Source of the DNA: a virus
Direction: 5' to 3' (one strand)
Virus record (IMG/VR): IMGVR_UViG_3300032275_000012
Span: 1-33,396 of that record
DNA: 33,396 nt
Shown in pieces: positions 1 to 6,054 of this stretch. The notes under the pieces were generated by a model. It was not told the origin of the DNA. It made no database searches and was given only the letters and a program-made list of their open reading frames with translations. Made by a program: the position numbers and the translations under genes. Positions within the stretch are counted from its first letter, which is position 1, and each line of letters opens with the position of its first letter.

Positions 1-134
1 CTGAAATTAAAGATTGAAAAATTCCAATCTTTAAAATCTATATTGAATACTGTATCCTGAAAGTTTTTATTTTTAATTTTATCTTTAGGAACTATCTTTA
101 ATAATTCTCTAAACATTTCTCTTTTTGTTTTCAT
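1..134 (-). CDS. Hypothetical protein, 3' end outside window
   Basis: An open minus-strand frame starts at ATG 134-132 and runs off the left edge after 44 codons (begins MKTKREMFRELLKIVP). The start follows an A-rich leader, as for other genes here. It is lysine-rich and has no motif I recognise. It is the last visible gene of the leftward set, separated from the previous gene by two small hairpins. An overlapping ATG five bases upstream is followed at once by a stop, which supports 134 as the start. It is partial, so no function can be given. Confidence 0.6.
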   Translation of the reverse strand, partial: MKTKREMFRELLKIVPKDKIKNKNFQDTVFNIDFKDWNFSIFNF

Positions 135-159
135 TTCATTGTTTTGTTTTATATCCTAC

Positions 160-201
160 CAGAAGTTAAACCTTCTGCTTTCGATAAGTGTAATTCACTT
201 A
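160..201. repeat. Two adjacent short inverted repeats
   Basis: CAGAAG (160-165) pairs with CTTCTG (172-177), and TAAGTG (185-190) pairs with CACTTA (196-201), each around a 5-6 nt loop. They fill the gap between two leftward genes. There is no clear T-run on either side, so these could be RNA-processing or weak termination structures rather than a standard terminator. Confidence 0.4.
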
Positions 202-214
202 GATAAGATATTTG

Positions 215-379
215 TTAATAGTTAGAACTTATGTTTTCATTTGTTTCTATAAAGTCTGTATAATTATCTATATCATCTAATAGATTAGATACTGTTTTTA
301 TAGAAAAGATAAGAAATGCAATAACCATTAAAAATACGGTTATTAATCCCATAATCATCAAATAGGTAATTTCAATCAT
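215..379 (-). CDS. Small single-pass membrane protein, 54 aa
   Basis: This short frame begins MIEITYLMIMGLITVFLMVI and has one strongly hydrophobic stretch (about residues 5-27), then a polar acidic tail ending SSNY. The start lies only 4 bp beyond the stop of the gene at 384-659, so the two are probably co-transcribed. The topology predicts an N-terminal anchor with a short soluble tail, but no family is recognised. Small anchored proteins like this are common in phage early or host-takeover modules; that is context, not evidence of function. Confidence 0.65.
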   Translation of the reverse strand: MIEITYLMIMGLITVFLMVIAFLIFSIKTVSNLLDDIDNYTDFIETNENISSNY

Positions 380-383
380 TGTT

Positions 384-659
384 TTATTCTTTTGTTAGTT
401 TATATTCAAATAAATCATATTCATTAAGTAATGACAATAATTCATCTATCTTTAATTTGTTTATATTGTAATTAGACATAGTAACTAATTTAGAAGCATG
501 TAATGAGCTATCTAATGTAGGAATGTCGATACTTAGTCCATTAGATAATCGTCCATCTAATTGAGCCTTTCTAGCTTCTCTTCTAAGATATGATAGCATC
601 TGGAATCTATTAGCTATTATCTTTTCATAGAAAGAATCTTTTGTTTTTTCTAATATCAT
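384..659 (-). CDS. Hypothetical protein, 91 aa
   Basis: The start at 659 follows an AT-rich leader with no Shine-Dalgarno sequence. The protein looks soluble and mostly helical: a basic N-terminal half (around YLRREARKAQ, residues 24-33) and an acidic, leucine-rich C-terminal half (ELLSLLNEYDLFEYKL). I see no membrane segment and no known motif. It is the first gene of a leftward pair with the 54-aa membrane protein, and a TATATTTTAC box about 40 bp upstream could be its promoter. Confidence 0.7.
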   Translation of the reverse strand: MILEKTKDSFYEKIIANRFQMLSYLRREARKAQLDGRLSNGLSIDIPTLDSSLHASKLVTMSNYNINKLKIDELLSLLNEYDLFEYKLTKE

Positions 660-697
660 ATATTTATTGTATAGGATTTATTACTTGATAATCAATA

Positions 698-707
698 GTA
701 AAATATA
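698..707 (-). promoter_or_regulatory. Possible -7 promoter box
   Basis: The minus strand reads TATATTTTAC, one base from the TAnnTTTG box of Bacteroidota promoters and close to the TATATTTAC boxes at 5,059 and 11,141. It lies about 40 bp upstream of the start at 659. No -33 TTTG is seen at the right spacing, so the call is tentative. Confidence 0.3.
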
Positions 708-796
708 GTCAGTTATGTTTATATTTTCGTTAGGGGCAATACTGCTTCTGTGTTTCATAGCAAAGTTTCGTTTAAAATTAATCAAAAATGCCATCG

Positions 797-1042
797 CTAT
801 AAGTAACCGAAATGAGATGCAACGATTTCACCTATTGCTCCTAAATCACCTTCTTTGTATTCAGGCATATTTTCATCGTAAAACACAGCAATTTTATTAT
901 CTAAATCGTTGTATTTTCGTTCGATATTTTCAAGCATTTTCGCTGCTTCAATTATTCCTCCATATAACTTAAATGCTGCATCTGCATCACTTAATATCAT
1001 TCCTCCTTTTAAAATTTCTTCTAATGTTTTTGATAATTGCAT
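797..1042 (-). CDS. Hypothetical protein, 81 aa, with strong Shine-Dalgarno site
   Basis: The protein (starts MQLSKTLEEILKGGMILSDA) is acidic and mainly helical, with a likely coiled stretch around residues 33-50 (AAKMLENIERKYNDLDNK). No family is recognised. The unusual feature is the start: a full AAGGAGG lies 6 nt before the ATG, whereas nearly every other gene in the window has an A-rich leader. It is cut off from the next leftward gene to the right by a terminator at 1,210-1,268, so it must have its own promoter. CGTTAG occurs on both sides (728-733 and 1,128-1,133). Together these suggest a cassette-like import from another genome. Confidence 0.7.
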   Translation of the reverse strand: MQLSKTLEEILKGGMILSDADAAFKLYGGIIEAAKMLENIERKYNDLDNKIAVFYDENMPEYKEGDLGAIGEIVASHFGYL

Positions 1043-1048
1043 AATTTG

Positions 1049-1055
1049 CCTCCTT
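1049..1055 (-). promoter_or_regulatory. Canonical Shine-Dalgarno site AAGGAGG
   Basis: AAGGAGG with a 6-nt spacer to the ATG at 1,042. Bacteroidota genes and the rest of this phage generally lack such sites, so this one marks the gene at 797-1,042 as different in origin. Confidence 0.75.
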
Positions 1056-1209
1056 AAAATATTAAAAATTTATGTTCGTTTTCAACCAATCATTTGTGCT
1101 ATTTTCCGCACTGTTTTTACACGCAACCGTTAGACACAATAAAATTATTGCACCAATTCAAGTTTATCGTGGATGAATAAATTCTTTATGCATATAATTA
1201 GTATTAAGT

Positions 1210-1268
1210 AAAAAACTATTAGGTACTTTGAAACAGTTAAAATAACAATCTCATTTTCCTAATAGTTT
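1210..1268 (-). terminator. Rho-independent terminator, leftward
   Basis: AAACTATTAGG (1,213-1,223) and CCTAATAGTTT (1,258-1,268) form a perfect 11-bp stem with a 34-nt loop. On the minus strand the stem runs into a T-tract (complement of 1,210-1,215). It lies 33 bp beyond the stop of the gene at 1,301-1,588 and ends the leftward unit that starts near 3,079 or 2,618. Confidence 0.7.
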
Positions 1269-1300
1269 CTAACTAACAAAACAATGAAAAACAAATATCG

Positions 1301-1588
1301 TTATTTATTAATTATTTTTAATGGGTCTTCCCATTCTTTATATACCTTATTCCCTTTAGTATCATTTTCTAATGGAATAATATTAGTATTGTTAATAATG
1401 CTATTTAAGCTATCAATTACTAGTACTTGATTATCGTAAGTATTTCTAAGATTAAAGTTACTACATTTCTGCATTCCTATTATAAGTAAAAGTATTACAA
1501 TAGTAATTACATATAGTATTCCATTTGTAGTCTTCAAGGTCTGATTCATATTATCAGATTCCTTATAAATGTATTTATCTTTTTCCAT
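1301..1588 (-). CDS. Small membrane-anchored protein, 95 aa
   Basis: The N-terminal 23 residues are polar. A single hydrophobic helix (about residues 24-40, ILYVITIVILLLIIGMQ) is followed by a soluble, Asn-rich domain with a probable short coil (VLVIDSLNSIINN). The order (short N-tail, one helix, soluble tail) is that of a type II membrane protein and would fit an inner-membrane spanin, but this gene is far from the rightward lysis block, so no role is claimed. It is 12 bp downstream of the alanine-repeat gene and is the last gene before a leftward terminator. Confidence 0.7.
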   Translation of the reverse strand: MEKDKYIYKESDNMNQTLKTTNGILYVITIVILLLIIGMQKCSNFNLRNTYDNQVLVIDSLNSIINNTNIIPLENDTKGNKVYKEWEDPLKIINK

Positions 1589-1600
1589 GTTATTGTTGTT

Positions 1601-2248
1601 TTAAAGATTATTATCTTTTAATAAAGATAATCCATAGTTTAAAATTTTGATTTTCATAGCATCAGCAGCCTTAGCAGCAGCATAAGCAGCAGCATCAGCA
1701 GCATCAGCAGCTTTAGCAGCATAAGCAATAGCATAAGTAGCATAAGTAGCAGCATCAGCAGCATAAGTAGCAGTATCAGCTGCATTAGCAGCCTTAGCAG
1801 CAGCCTTAGCAGCATAAGTAGCGGCATAAGCAGCATAAGTAGCATAAGCTGCATCAGCAGCATAAGCAGCAGCATAAGCAGCATCATCAGCAGCATCAGC
1901 AGCCTTAGCCGCCTTAGCAGCATAAGCAGTAGCCTTTTTATTTTTATTACTTGGATCACTTATGCAAAGTTTAGCAGCCTCTATTGCTAATCTAGGCTTG
2001 TTATCATTAGGATATTTCTTTTCAAATATATCAATTACTTGTTCCGCAGCGAATACTGCATAAGATACATATTGATTGTATTCCATAATGTGAACAATAA
2101 GCCAATTTGCCCATTCTAACTTATCTTTTTTAATAAGCTTTTCTATGAAATCAATAGAATCTAAATCTAAATATCCATTATTAGAAACATATTCTAATTC
2201 TTCTTCACAGACTTTTTTTTCTATTAAAAATTCTTTTGTTATTCTCAT
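1601..2248 (-). CDS. Alanine-repeat protein, Imm-5-like type, 215 aa
   Basis: The first ~100 residues form an ordinary soluble domain ending with AAEQVIDIFEKKYPNDNKPR followed by LAIEAAKLCI. This resembles the 'CAEHVLPxFExxYPxDxRPRxAIEAAR' signature of proteins annotated as putative Imm-5-like immunity proteins, whose C-terminal part is also alanine-rich helix. Here residues ~105-198 are almost pure A, K, D, Y and T in a pattern such as AAKAADAA, then a normal C-terminus (MKIKILNYGLSLLKDNNL). In that family the function is assigned by association with toxin loci, not by general biochemistry, so a protective role is only a possibility. The repeat is coded by near-identical triplets and may change length by slippage. 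The frame is intact. Confidence 0.75.
   Translation of the reverse strand: MRITKEFLIEKKVCEEELEYVSNNGYLDLDSIDFIEKLIKKDKLEWANWLIVHIMEYNQYVSYAVFAAEQVIDIFEKKYPNDNKPRLAIEAAKLCISDPSNKNKKATAYAAKAAKAADAADDAAYAAAYAADAAYATYAAYAATYAAKAAAKAANAADTATYAADAATYATYAIAYAAKAADAADAAAYAAAKAADAMKIKILNYGLSLLKDNNL
1657..1935 (-). repeat. Degenerate triplet repeat coding for poly-alanine-type tract
   Basis: On the plus strand the stretch is built from AGC-A-containing units such as GCAGCATCAGCA and GCATAAGCAG (GCT/GCA/GCC alanine codons with interspersed AAG, GAT and TAT codons on the minus strand). It lies wholly inside the frame of 1,601-2,248 and opens long shadow frames on the same strand. Confidence 0.85.
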
Positions 2249-2264
2249 TGTTTTGTTTTTTAGT

Positions 2265-2414
2265 TTATTCTTCGTTTAATATATCTTTTACTACTTTGTC
2301 TATATAGGACAAGTCTTTTGTCTCACTTACTATAAATACTTCATGCTCTACATTATCTTGTAGCTCTACATTAAGAGCATCAGTATCTTTCCAGATTATT
2401 AATTGTTCTATCAT
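2265..2414 (-). CDS. Small acidic protein, 49 aa
   Basis: The frame starts MIEQLIIWKDTDALNVELQD and ends VKDILNEE. The stop of the preceding gene (2,418) is only 3 bp before this ATG, and the next gene starts 16 bp after its stop, so it sits tightly in the leftward operon. The product is acidic and soluble, with alternating hydrophobic residues (EVFIVSET) suggesting a small alpha/beta fold. No family is recognised. Confidence 0.65.
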   Translation of the reverse strand: MIEQLIIWKDTDALNVELQDNVEHEVFIVSETKDLSYIDKVVKDILNEE

Positions 2415-2417
2415 AGT

Positions 2418-2618
2418 TTATTTACAATTAAAATAATGTACATAATAGCTAACAAAAAATTGTAGAATTAAAGCTACATAAAGTATAGCGCAAATCCCAT
2501 ATGTAAGAGACAAATTATCTTCAATACCTAAATAATCTAAAAATTTAGTTATTTGATAAGCTAACCATATAACAATTACTAATCCGATTAGAATTACAAC
2601 AACACTTAAAAATATCAT
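2418..2618 (-). CDS. Small two-pass membrane protein, 66 aa
   Basis: Two hydrophobic segments are plain: residues ~2-22 (IFLSVVVILIGLVIVIWLAY) and ~38-58 (LTYGICAILYVALILQFFV), joined by a short polar loop with acidic residues (LGIEDN). No charged catalytic motif is present. It heads a tight cluster with the 49-aa, alanine-repeat and anchored proteins, followed by a terminator. Its size and topology fit a holin-like or superinfection-type membrane protein, but nothing in the sequence decides this. Confidence 0.65.
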   Translation of the reverse strand: MIFLSVVVILIGLVIVIWLAYQITKFLDYLGIEDNLSLTYGICAILYVALILQFFVSYYVHYFNCK

Positions 2619-2767
2619 AGTTATTATTTTTTAAATTATTAAATTAAACACTAAATTAAACGATTTAAGACATTCAATACACAAAGCTATATAAACATAT
2701 CACTAATAAGATTAAAATAGCATAGCAATCGCCGAATACGATAAATATATTATTAGAAACTATATGA

Positions 2768-3079
2768 TTATATTTCATTAATAGACATATAATAAATATA
2801 CATAAGGTCATGTACATCTACTACTTCTTCTAAAGGCATAGAACAATATCTTTTATTTTTAGCAAACAACATTATAATACTACCATTATATATACTATAC
2901 ACTATACAGTCTTTCATTATACCTGTTTTTACATTAGCAAATTCAATAGCAAATGTTTTAGACTTATTAATATAAGAATCTCCTATATCCATCTTTAATC
3001 GAAAGCTTTTATATATCTCTTCTCTTAACTCTTTCCTTAGCTTATCAAGATTCTTACGAAAATACTCATGTGTTTTCAT
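2768..3079 (-). CDS. Hypothetical protein, 103 aa
   Basis: The N-terminus is highly charged and helical (MKTHEYFRKNLDKLRKELRE, residues 1-20). The rest is a mixed alpha/beta region with several aromatic residues (DLMYIYYMSINEI at the end). There is no membrane segment and no known motif. It lies at the left edge of the large non-coding stretch, with an exact TATATTTG box about 110 bp upstream. A 149-bp gap separates it from the next leftward gene. Confidence 0.7.
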   Translation of the reverse strand: MKTHEYFRKNLDKLRKELREEIYKSFRLKMDIGDSYINKSKTFAIEFANVKTGIMKDCIVYSIYNGSIIMLFAKNKRYCSMPLEEVVDVHDLMYIYYMSINEI

Positions 3080-3189
3080 ACAATATTATTTAAAATTAAT
3101 TACTACTACCTACACCATTCAACTTACCCTATTTTCGCCAAGCATACAAAGTATAAAATTATTACTCACCATATACATACACATATACC

Positions 3190-3197
3190 CAAATATA
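3190..3197 (-). promoter_or_regulatory. -7 promoter box TATATTTG, leftward
   Basis: The minus strand gives TATATTTG, an exact match to the Bacteroidota TAnnTTTG box, in the leader of the gene at 2,768-3,079. No TTTG is found 19-21 bp upstream, so only half of the promoter signature is present. Confidence 0.4.
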
Positions 3198-3416
3198 ACA
3201 TAAACAACTTATATATACACCACATATTGCCATATTACCAAATCTTAAACCAGACAACATCACCGCTTCATGACTATACACACTCTACATGCCTTGTCAA
3301 TACTGAAAATAATGAAATGTGTTCTAGTAACTGCATGTGTATCACATCTTTACAAGAGCGCAAACATACAATATTTTTTTAAATTTATACTAATAAGAGT
3401 AAAAATATTTGTAAAA

Positions 3417-3430
3417 AGGATGGGGTTGGA
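3417..3430 (-). promoter_or_regulatory. CCAACCCC motif, copy 1
   Basis: The minus strand reads TCCAACCCCATCC and then a T-rich stretch. The CCAACCCC core is shared with 4,650-4,657 and 6,015-6,022. The next leftward gene starts 340 bp away at 3,079. Confidence 0.4.
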
Positions 3431-3605
3431 GTATGTGTGAGACAAGAGAGGATAAAAATGACAAAAAGCTGTAATGAGTATTAGTAAGTTACAAAGGTTT
3501 TTTGAAATTTGGCGATATGTAGGAATGGGTTTGTTTTGTCGGGGATAAATTAGACTTATTAACTAATAGTCAAGTACATAATTTTTTTGATATTTTCAGA
3601 CTTTG

Positions 3606-3617
3606 TCAAGCAGTTAC
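3606..3617 (+). repeat. Direct repeat TCAAGCAGTTAC, copy 1
   Basis: This 12-base sequence recurs exactly at 5,172-5,183, also in non-coding DNA. Both are preceded by GACTTTGT within 50 bp. Its role is unknown. Confidence 0.5.
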
Positions 3618-3864
3618 GTGTTTGGTAAAAATATACCTTATTATATATGGGATGATATGTGTAAAGCATGTTTTTAAATTTTGGATATTATGGGCAAAGT
3701 TAAGGAAAGAAAATTCTATGCGATTCTCATTTGAGCTTTTACACGTTAGACATGTTGTAATCAATGCTTTAACGTTTTAAAAAGGTCATTATAATTTTTC
3801 AATCTAGGCGACATACTACCGTATAATTACACGGATAATATTGTAATATGTTAGTTATTAGAAA

Positions 3865-3911
3865 ATTAAAAACCCTATAAGAATACTATTGCTAATACAG
3901 ATATAGGGTTT
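3865..3911 (-). terminator. Rho-independent terminator, leftward
   Basis: AAACCCTATA (3,870-3,879) and TATAGGGTTT (3,902-3,911) make a perfect 10-bp stem with a 22-nt loop. On the minus strand the stem continues into TTTTTAATTTTC. It lies about 120 bp beyond the stop of the gene at 4,029-4,595. Confidence 0.7.
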
Positions 3912-4028
3912 AAGTGTGGTGTCGTAAATATTTAAAAAGGAAAAGAACGTGGTGTAAAGATACTATATAATATATAAGTATGCAATAGGGGATGTAAAAA
4001 AGATATACCTATATATAATAAGGTGTGG

Positions 4029-4595
4029 TTACAGGTCAGAGTAGTTTATGAGAGTCTTTACTTTGGTAGTTGCTATCGTAAGGTTGTCGTCAAAAGATAC
4101 TGAACTTTTTAATGCTTCAATAGAGTCATGTAATTTAAAACACTGATTAGATATTCCATTGCGATTAATTTTAATGGCAAAGTACTTCTTTACTATAGTA
4201 TATTTATCCAAGAGAACAGGTATAGTATTGATATGATTAAGATACTTAAATATGTTACTATTAGCGGCCTCTTCTGTTTCAAAGAACTTAGATTGTATAT
4301 CAAAGCCATTATTCCTATATAGATTTATCCATAATCGTATCTTATCTTCTGGGATTGAAGAGCTAGTGTCATTGAGAGGGACTCTCATATACAGCTCTAT
4401 ACTAGGATGGTTAATTAATGCTCCGCTATCAGTTAGCTCATATAAACCATACCCATTACGCCCCACCACTGATCCAGCTAATGTGCTGTGGCTATATGTG
4501 TATATATGCCCATCTTTATCATACGCAGGTTCTCCTGATTTAAATCGTTTCATATCGAAAGGGTCATATCCTTTTGGAGTCTTATTGTCATTCAT
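4029..4595 (-). CDS. Phage-type hypothetical protein, 188 aa
   Basis: The N-terminal ~75 residues contain YDPFDMKRFKSGEPAYDKDG and, later, GLYELTDSGALINHPSIELY. This matches the layout of a very common phage module, 'PFDLExAxAGxPVxTRDGR ... DLFM', which I know only as hypothetical. The C-terminal ~110 residues are mixed and carry no motif I know. There is no membrane segment. It is preceded by a CCAACCCC motif about 50 bp upstream and followed by a terminator, so it seems to be its own unit, possibly extended by the HNH gene upstream. Confidence 0.75.
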   Translation of the reverse strand: MNDNKTPKGYDPFDMKRFKSGEPAYDKDGHIYTYSHSTLAGSVVGRNGYGLYELTDSGALINHPSIELYMRVPLNDTSSSIPEDKIRLWINLYRNNGFDIQSKFFETEEAANSNIFKYLNHINTIPVLLDKYTIVKKYFAIKINRNGISNQCFKLHDSIEALKSSVSFDDNLTIATTKVKTLINYSDL

Positions 4596-4641
4596 AATAA
4601 TTGGTTATTTAGTTATTAAATTAATATTAGAGACTATTATA

Positions 4642-4658
4642 AAGAAGAGGGGGTTGGG
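4642..4658 (-). promoter_or_regulatory. CCAACCCC motif, copy 2
   Basis: The minus strand reads CTCCCAACCCCCTCTTC, then TTTATAAT. The core is 55-62 bp upstream of the start codon at 4,595. That leader has no TAnnTTTG box, so this motif may stand in for the promoter. AAGAAGAGGGGG on the plus strand recurs at 6,247-6,258. Confidence 0.45.
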
Positions 4659-4666
4659 AGTAAGGA

Positions 4667-5041
4667 TTAGTTCATATTGCCAAATACAATATGTTTCATA
4701 AAGTCTTTATACAGTTGATATATGTATATTTCCTTTATATTAGCAATGAACAGGCTATAGTCCTTGTTGCCCTTCATCTTAGCACATGTACTACATAGAG
4801 GAATGCAATTGTCTTTAGTATATCCTATAGCAATATCTTTAATCGCTAAAGTGATATTATTACCTTTATTGACAGTACCACAGCAATCACATACATTATC
4901 ATATATACCAGAATACTCTTCCATAGACAAGGTAAAGGGTAATCCTTTCTTATTTGCTAAGTATTGTAAATGGACATATCCTATTGGAGGATTAACAGTT
5001 TTTATTGCCTTAGATCCTTTATTAGTCTTTTTAGTTTTCAT
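4667..5041 (-). CDS. HNH-like endonuclease, zinc-binding, 124 aa
   Basis: Two CxxC pairs (C51/C54 in CDCCG and C83/C86 in LCSTC) frame a stretch ending GYTKDNCIPLCSTCAKMKGN. This matches the C-terminal half of phage HNH proteins of the 'GYTxDNxxxxCxxCNxMK' type: a zinc-bound beta-beta-alpha metal fold with the conserved Asn (N78). The usual first His/Asp position is unclear (KDIAIGY), so activity is not certain. A basic N-terminal tail would fit DNA binding. Such genes are often free-standing mobile nucleases in phages. It has its own -7-like box (5,059-5,067) and lies close to a second nuclease gene on the other strand at 6,345. Confidence 0.75.
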   Translation of the reverse strand: MKTKKTNKGSKAIKTVNPPIGYVHLQYLANKKGLPFTLSMEEYSGIYDNVCDCCGTVNKGNNITLAIKDIAIGYTKDNCIPLCSTCAKMKGNKDYSLFIANIKEIYIYQLYKDFMKHIVFGNMN

Positions 5042-5058
5042 TGTCGTTGATTTATGAT

Positions 5059-5067
5059 GTAAATATA
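5059..5067 (-). promoter_or_regulatory. -7-like promoter box TATATTTAC
   Basis: The minus strand gives TATATTTAC 18 bp upstream of the HNH-like gene start. The same nine bases form the -7 box of the better promoter at 11,117-11,149. No -33 element is seen at the right distance. Confidence 0.4.
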
Positions 5068-5171
5068 GGGTAAAATAATGATTAAAAATAGGTCAATTAA
5101 AAAAAGTGTCAAAAGCCCTGTTTTTCGAGACTTTGTAATTGATAATCAATAAGATAAGTCTGTAATGAGAA

Positions 5172-5183
5172 TCAAGCAGTTAC
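5172..5183 (+). repeat. Direct repeat TCAAGCAGTTAC, copy 2
   Basis: Exact second copy of the 12-base sequence at 3,606-3,617. It lies in the gap downstream of the 5,368-5,961 gene. Confidence 0.5.
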
Positions 5184-5324
5184 ACGGTCTATAATCTACA
5201 TATTTTAGCATTAGAAAATAGACAGTCTATAATAAGCATTTTATAAGATTTAAAGAGAAGAAAAACAAATCTTGATGGTAGGTGATACTATGGAATTGGT
5301 CTGGAGAATAGTATTGTTTGAAAC

Positions 5325-5347
5325 AAAAAGAAGTTCAGGGAACTGAA
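5325..5347 (-). terminator. Rho-independent terminator, leftward
   Basis: TTCAG (5,334-5,338) and CTGAA (5,343-5,347) close a 4-nt loop. On the minus strand the hairpin is followed by CTTCTTTTTG. It lies about 20 bp after the stop at 5,368. Confidence 0.55.
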
Positions 5348-5367
5348 TCCCCAAACCTCTTTAAATG

Positions 5368-5961
5368 TTATTCAACGTCATCTAACGCTGCTTCGACTTT
5401 CTTAGAACTCTTCTTGCTTGCAGGAGCTGGTTCGTTGCTTGCAGGAGCTTTACGAGGAGCTGGCATAGCAGTTTTGTTTGTAAGTAGTTCTTTAAGAAGG
5501 TTAGCAGCTAAATCCTTAGAAAGCTCAGCAACCATGCAACCGCCACGAGCTTTATCAGCTGCTAATTCTGCATCGTATGCTGATGTCTCAGGTACGATAT
5601 TGTTGTTGCTAGTGATAGTCATGTCGCAACCATCACCGAGCATCCCAATAGGTACTGTTGTGAAATGTAAAGGATAACCAGTAAGCTCATCTTCCTTGTA
5701 GTAATCTCCTTTAGCAGCACGAATAGATTCTAGTTCCGATTCTTGTAGAGCCTCAAATTCAGCAGAAGACATCGTAGGATCTGGTTTGGTAAATAAGATA
5801 TGCACATAGCTTTTTACCATCTTAGAATGATGTTGCTTGTTGAATGCTTTGGTAGCTGTTGAATGCTCAGAAGTAGGAAGAGTAGATAGAATGCTCTTTA
5901 GTTCTTGGCTTAATTCAAAAGGAAGAACGTTAATTGTACGAAGTCTTTTAGAAGTAATCAT
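5368..5961 (-). CDS. Unknown soluble protein, 197 aa, possibly highly expressed
   Basis: The first ~160 residues look like a globular alpha/beta domain (RTINVLPFELSQELKSIL near the start; LHFTTVPIGMLGDGCDMTI at about 97-115). Then comes a low-complexity Ala/Pro/Lys linker (APRKAPASNEPAPASKKS, residues 168-185) and an acidic tip (AALDDVE). The globular-domain, linker, acidic-tail layout recalls DNA-binding proteins such as SSB, but the tip lacks the final PF and no fold is recognised. Its DNA is richer in G+C and uses Ala and Gly codons more than its neighbours, consistent with high expression or different origin. It has its own terminator and a CCAACCCC motif ~55 bp upstream. Confidence 0.75.
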   Translation of the reverse strand: MITSKRLRTINVLPFELSQELKSILSTLPTSEHSTATKAFNKQHHSKMVKSYVHILFTKPDPTMSSAEFEALQESELESIRAAKGDYYKEDELTGYPLHFTTVPIGMLGDGCDMTITSNNNIVPETSAYDAELAADKARGGCMVAELSKDLAANLLKELLTNKTAMPAPRKAPASNEPAPASKKSSKKVEAALDDVE

Positions 5962-6000
5962 AATGATTGATTTAAATTATTAATAAATAAAAAGTAAATT

Positions 6001-6054
6001 GTCGTATATAAGAAGGGGTTGGGAATGCCGTATATACATTAATCGCCGTATATA
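6001..6054. repeat. Three direct repeats of CGTATATA
   Basis: GTCGTATATA (6,001-6,010), GCCGTATATA (6,027-6,036) and GCCGTATATA (6,045-6,054) lie 40-95 bp upstream of the start at 5,961. They could be operator sites or iterons; the spacing (26 and 18 bp) is uneven. Confidence 0.5.
6008..6024 (-). promoter_or_regulatory. CCAACCCC motif, copy 3
   Basis: The minus strand reads TTCCCAACCCCTTCTTATA. The core (6,015-6,022) is 54-61 bp upstream of the start at 5,961, the same distance as copy 2 from its gene. No TAnnTTTG box is present in this leader. Confidence 0.45.

Larger units (their letters stand above)
3080..4028. other. Long non-coding stretch with base-skew switch
   Basis: No credible gene is found here. 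On the plus strand, 3,081-3,300 has about 58 C and 9 G, while 3,421-3,600 has about 45 G and 11 C (hand counts), so the skew flips near 3,390. The stretch also holds a GGGGTTGG motif (3,422-3,429), a TCAAGCAGTTAC repeat (3,606-3,617, second copy at 5,172-5,183), a leftward promoter box (3,190) and a leftward terminator (3,865-3,911). A replication origin or transcription control region is possible. Confidence 0.6.
5042..5367. other. Non-coding stretch between leftward genes
   Basis: It holds the promoter-like box for the HNH gene (5,059-5,067), the second TCAAGCAGTTAC copy (5,172-5,183) and, at its right end, a terminator for the gene at 5,368-5,961. I see no ORF worth annotating. It is AT-rich with no tRNA-like fold. 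Confidence 0.6.

Noticed and set aside
715-1133. Plus-strand frames of 85 and 74 codons
   Set aside because: They overlap the SD-led 81-aa minus-strand gene, have no leader signal, and their products look like reverse-strand shadows.
1657-1935. CRISPR-like array
   Set aside because: The triplet repeat is coding and has no unique spacers of constant length.
1654-1959. Minus-strand frame of 101 codons, Leu/Met-rich
   Set aside because: A shadow of the alanine triplet tract read in another frame; it cannot be an independent membrane protein.
3068-3382. Plus-strand frame of 104 codons
   Set aside because: It lies in the G-poor, stop-poor part of the non-coding stretch; its product is all I, T, H, Y, K and P with no domain-like pattern. 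Base skew explains the open frame.
4252-5057. Plus-strand frames of 149 and 97 codons
   Set aside because: They are antisense to the 188-aa gene and the HNH-like gene, both of which carry recognisable patterns.
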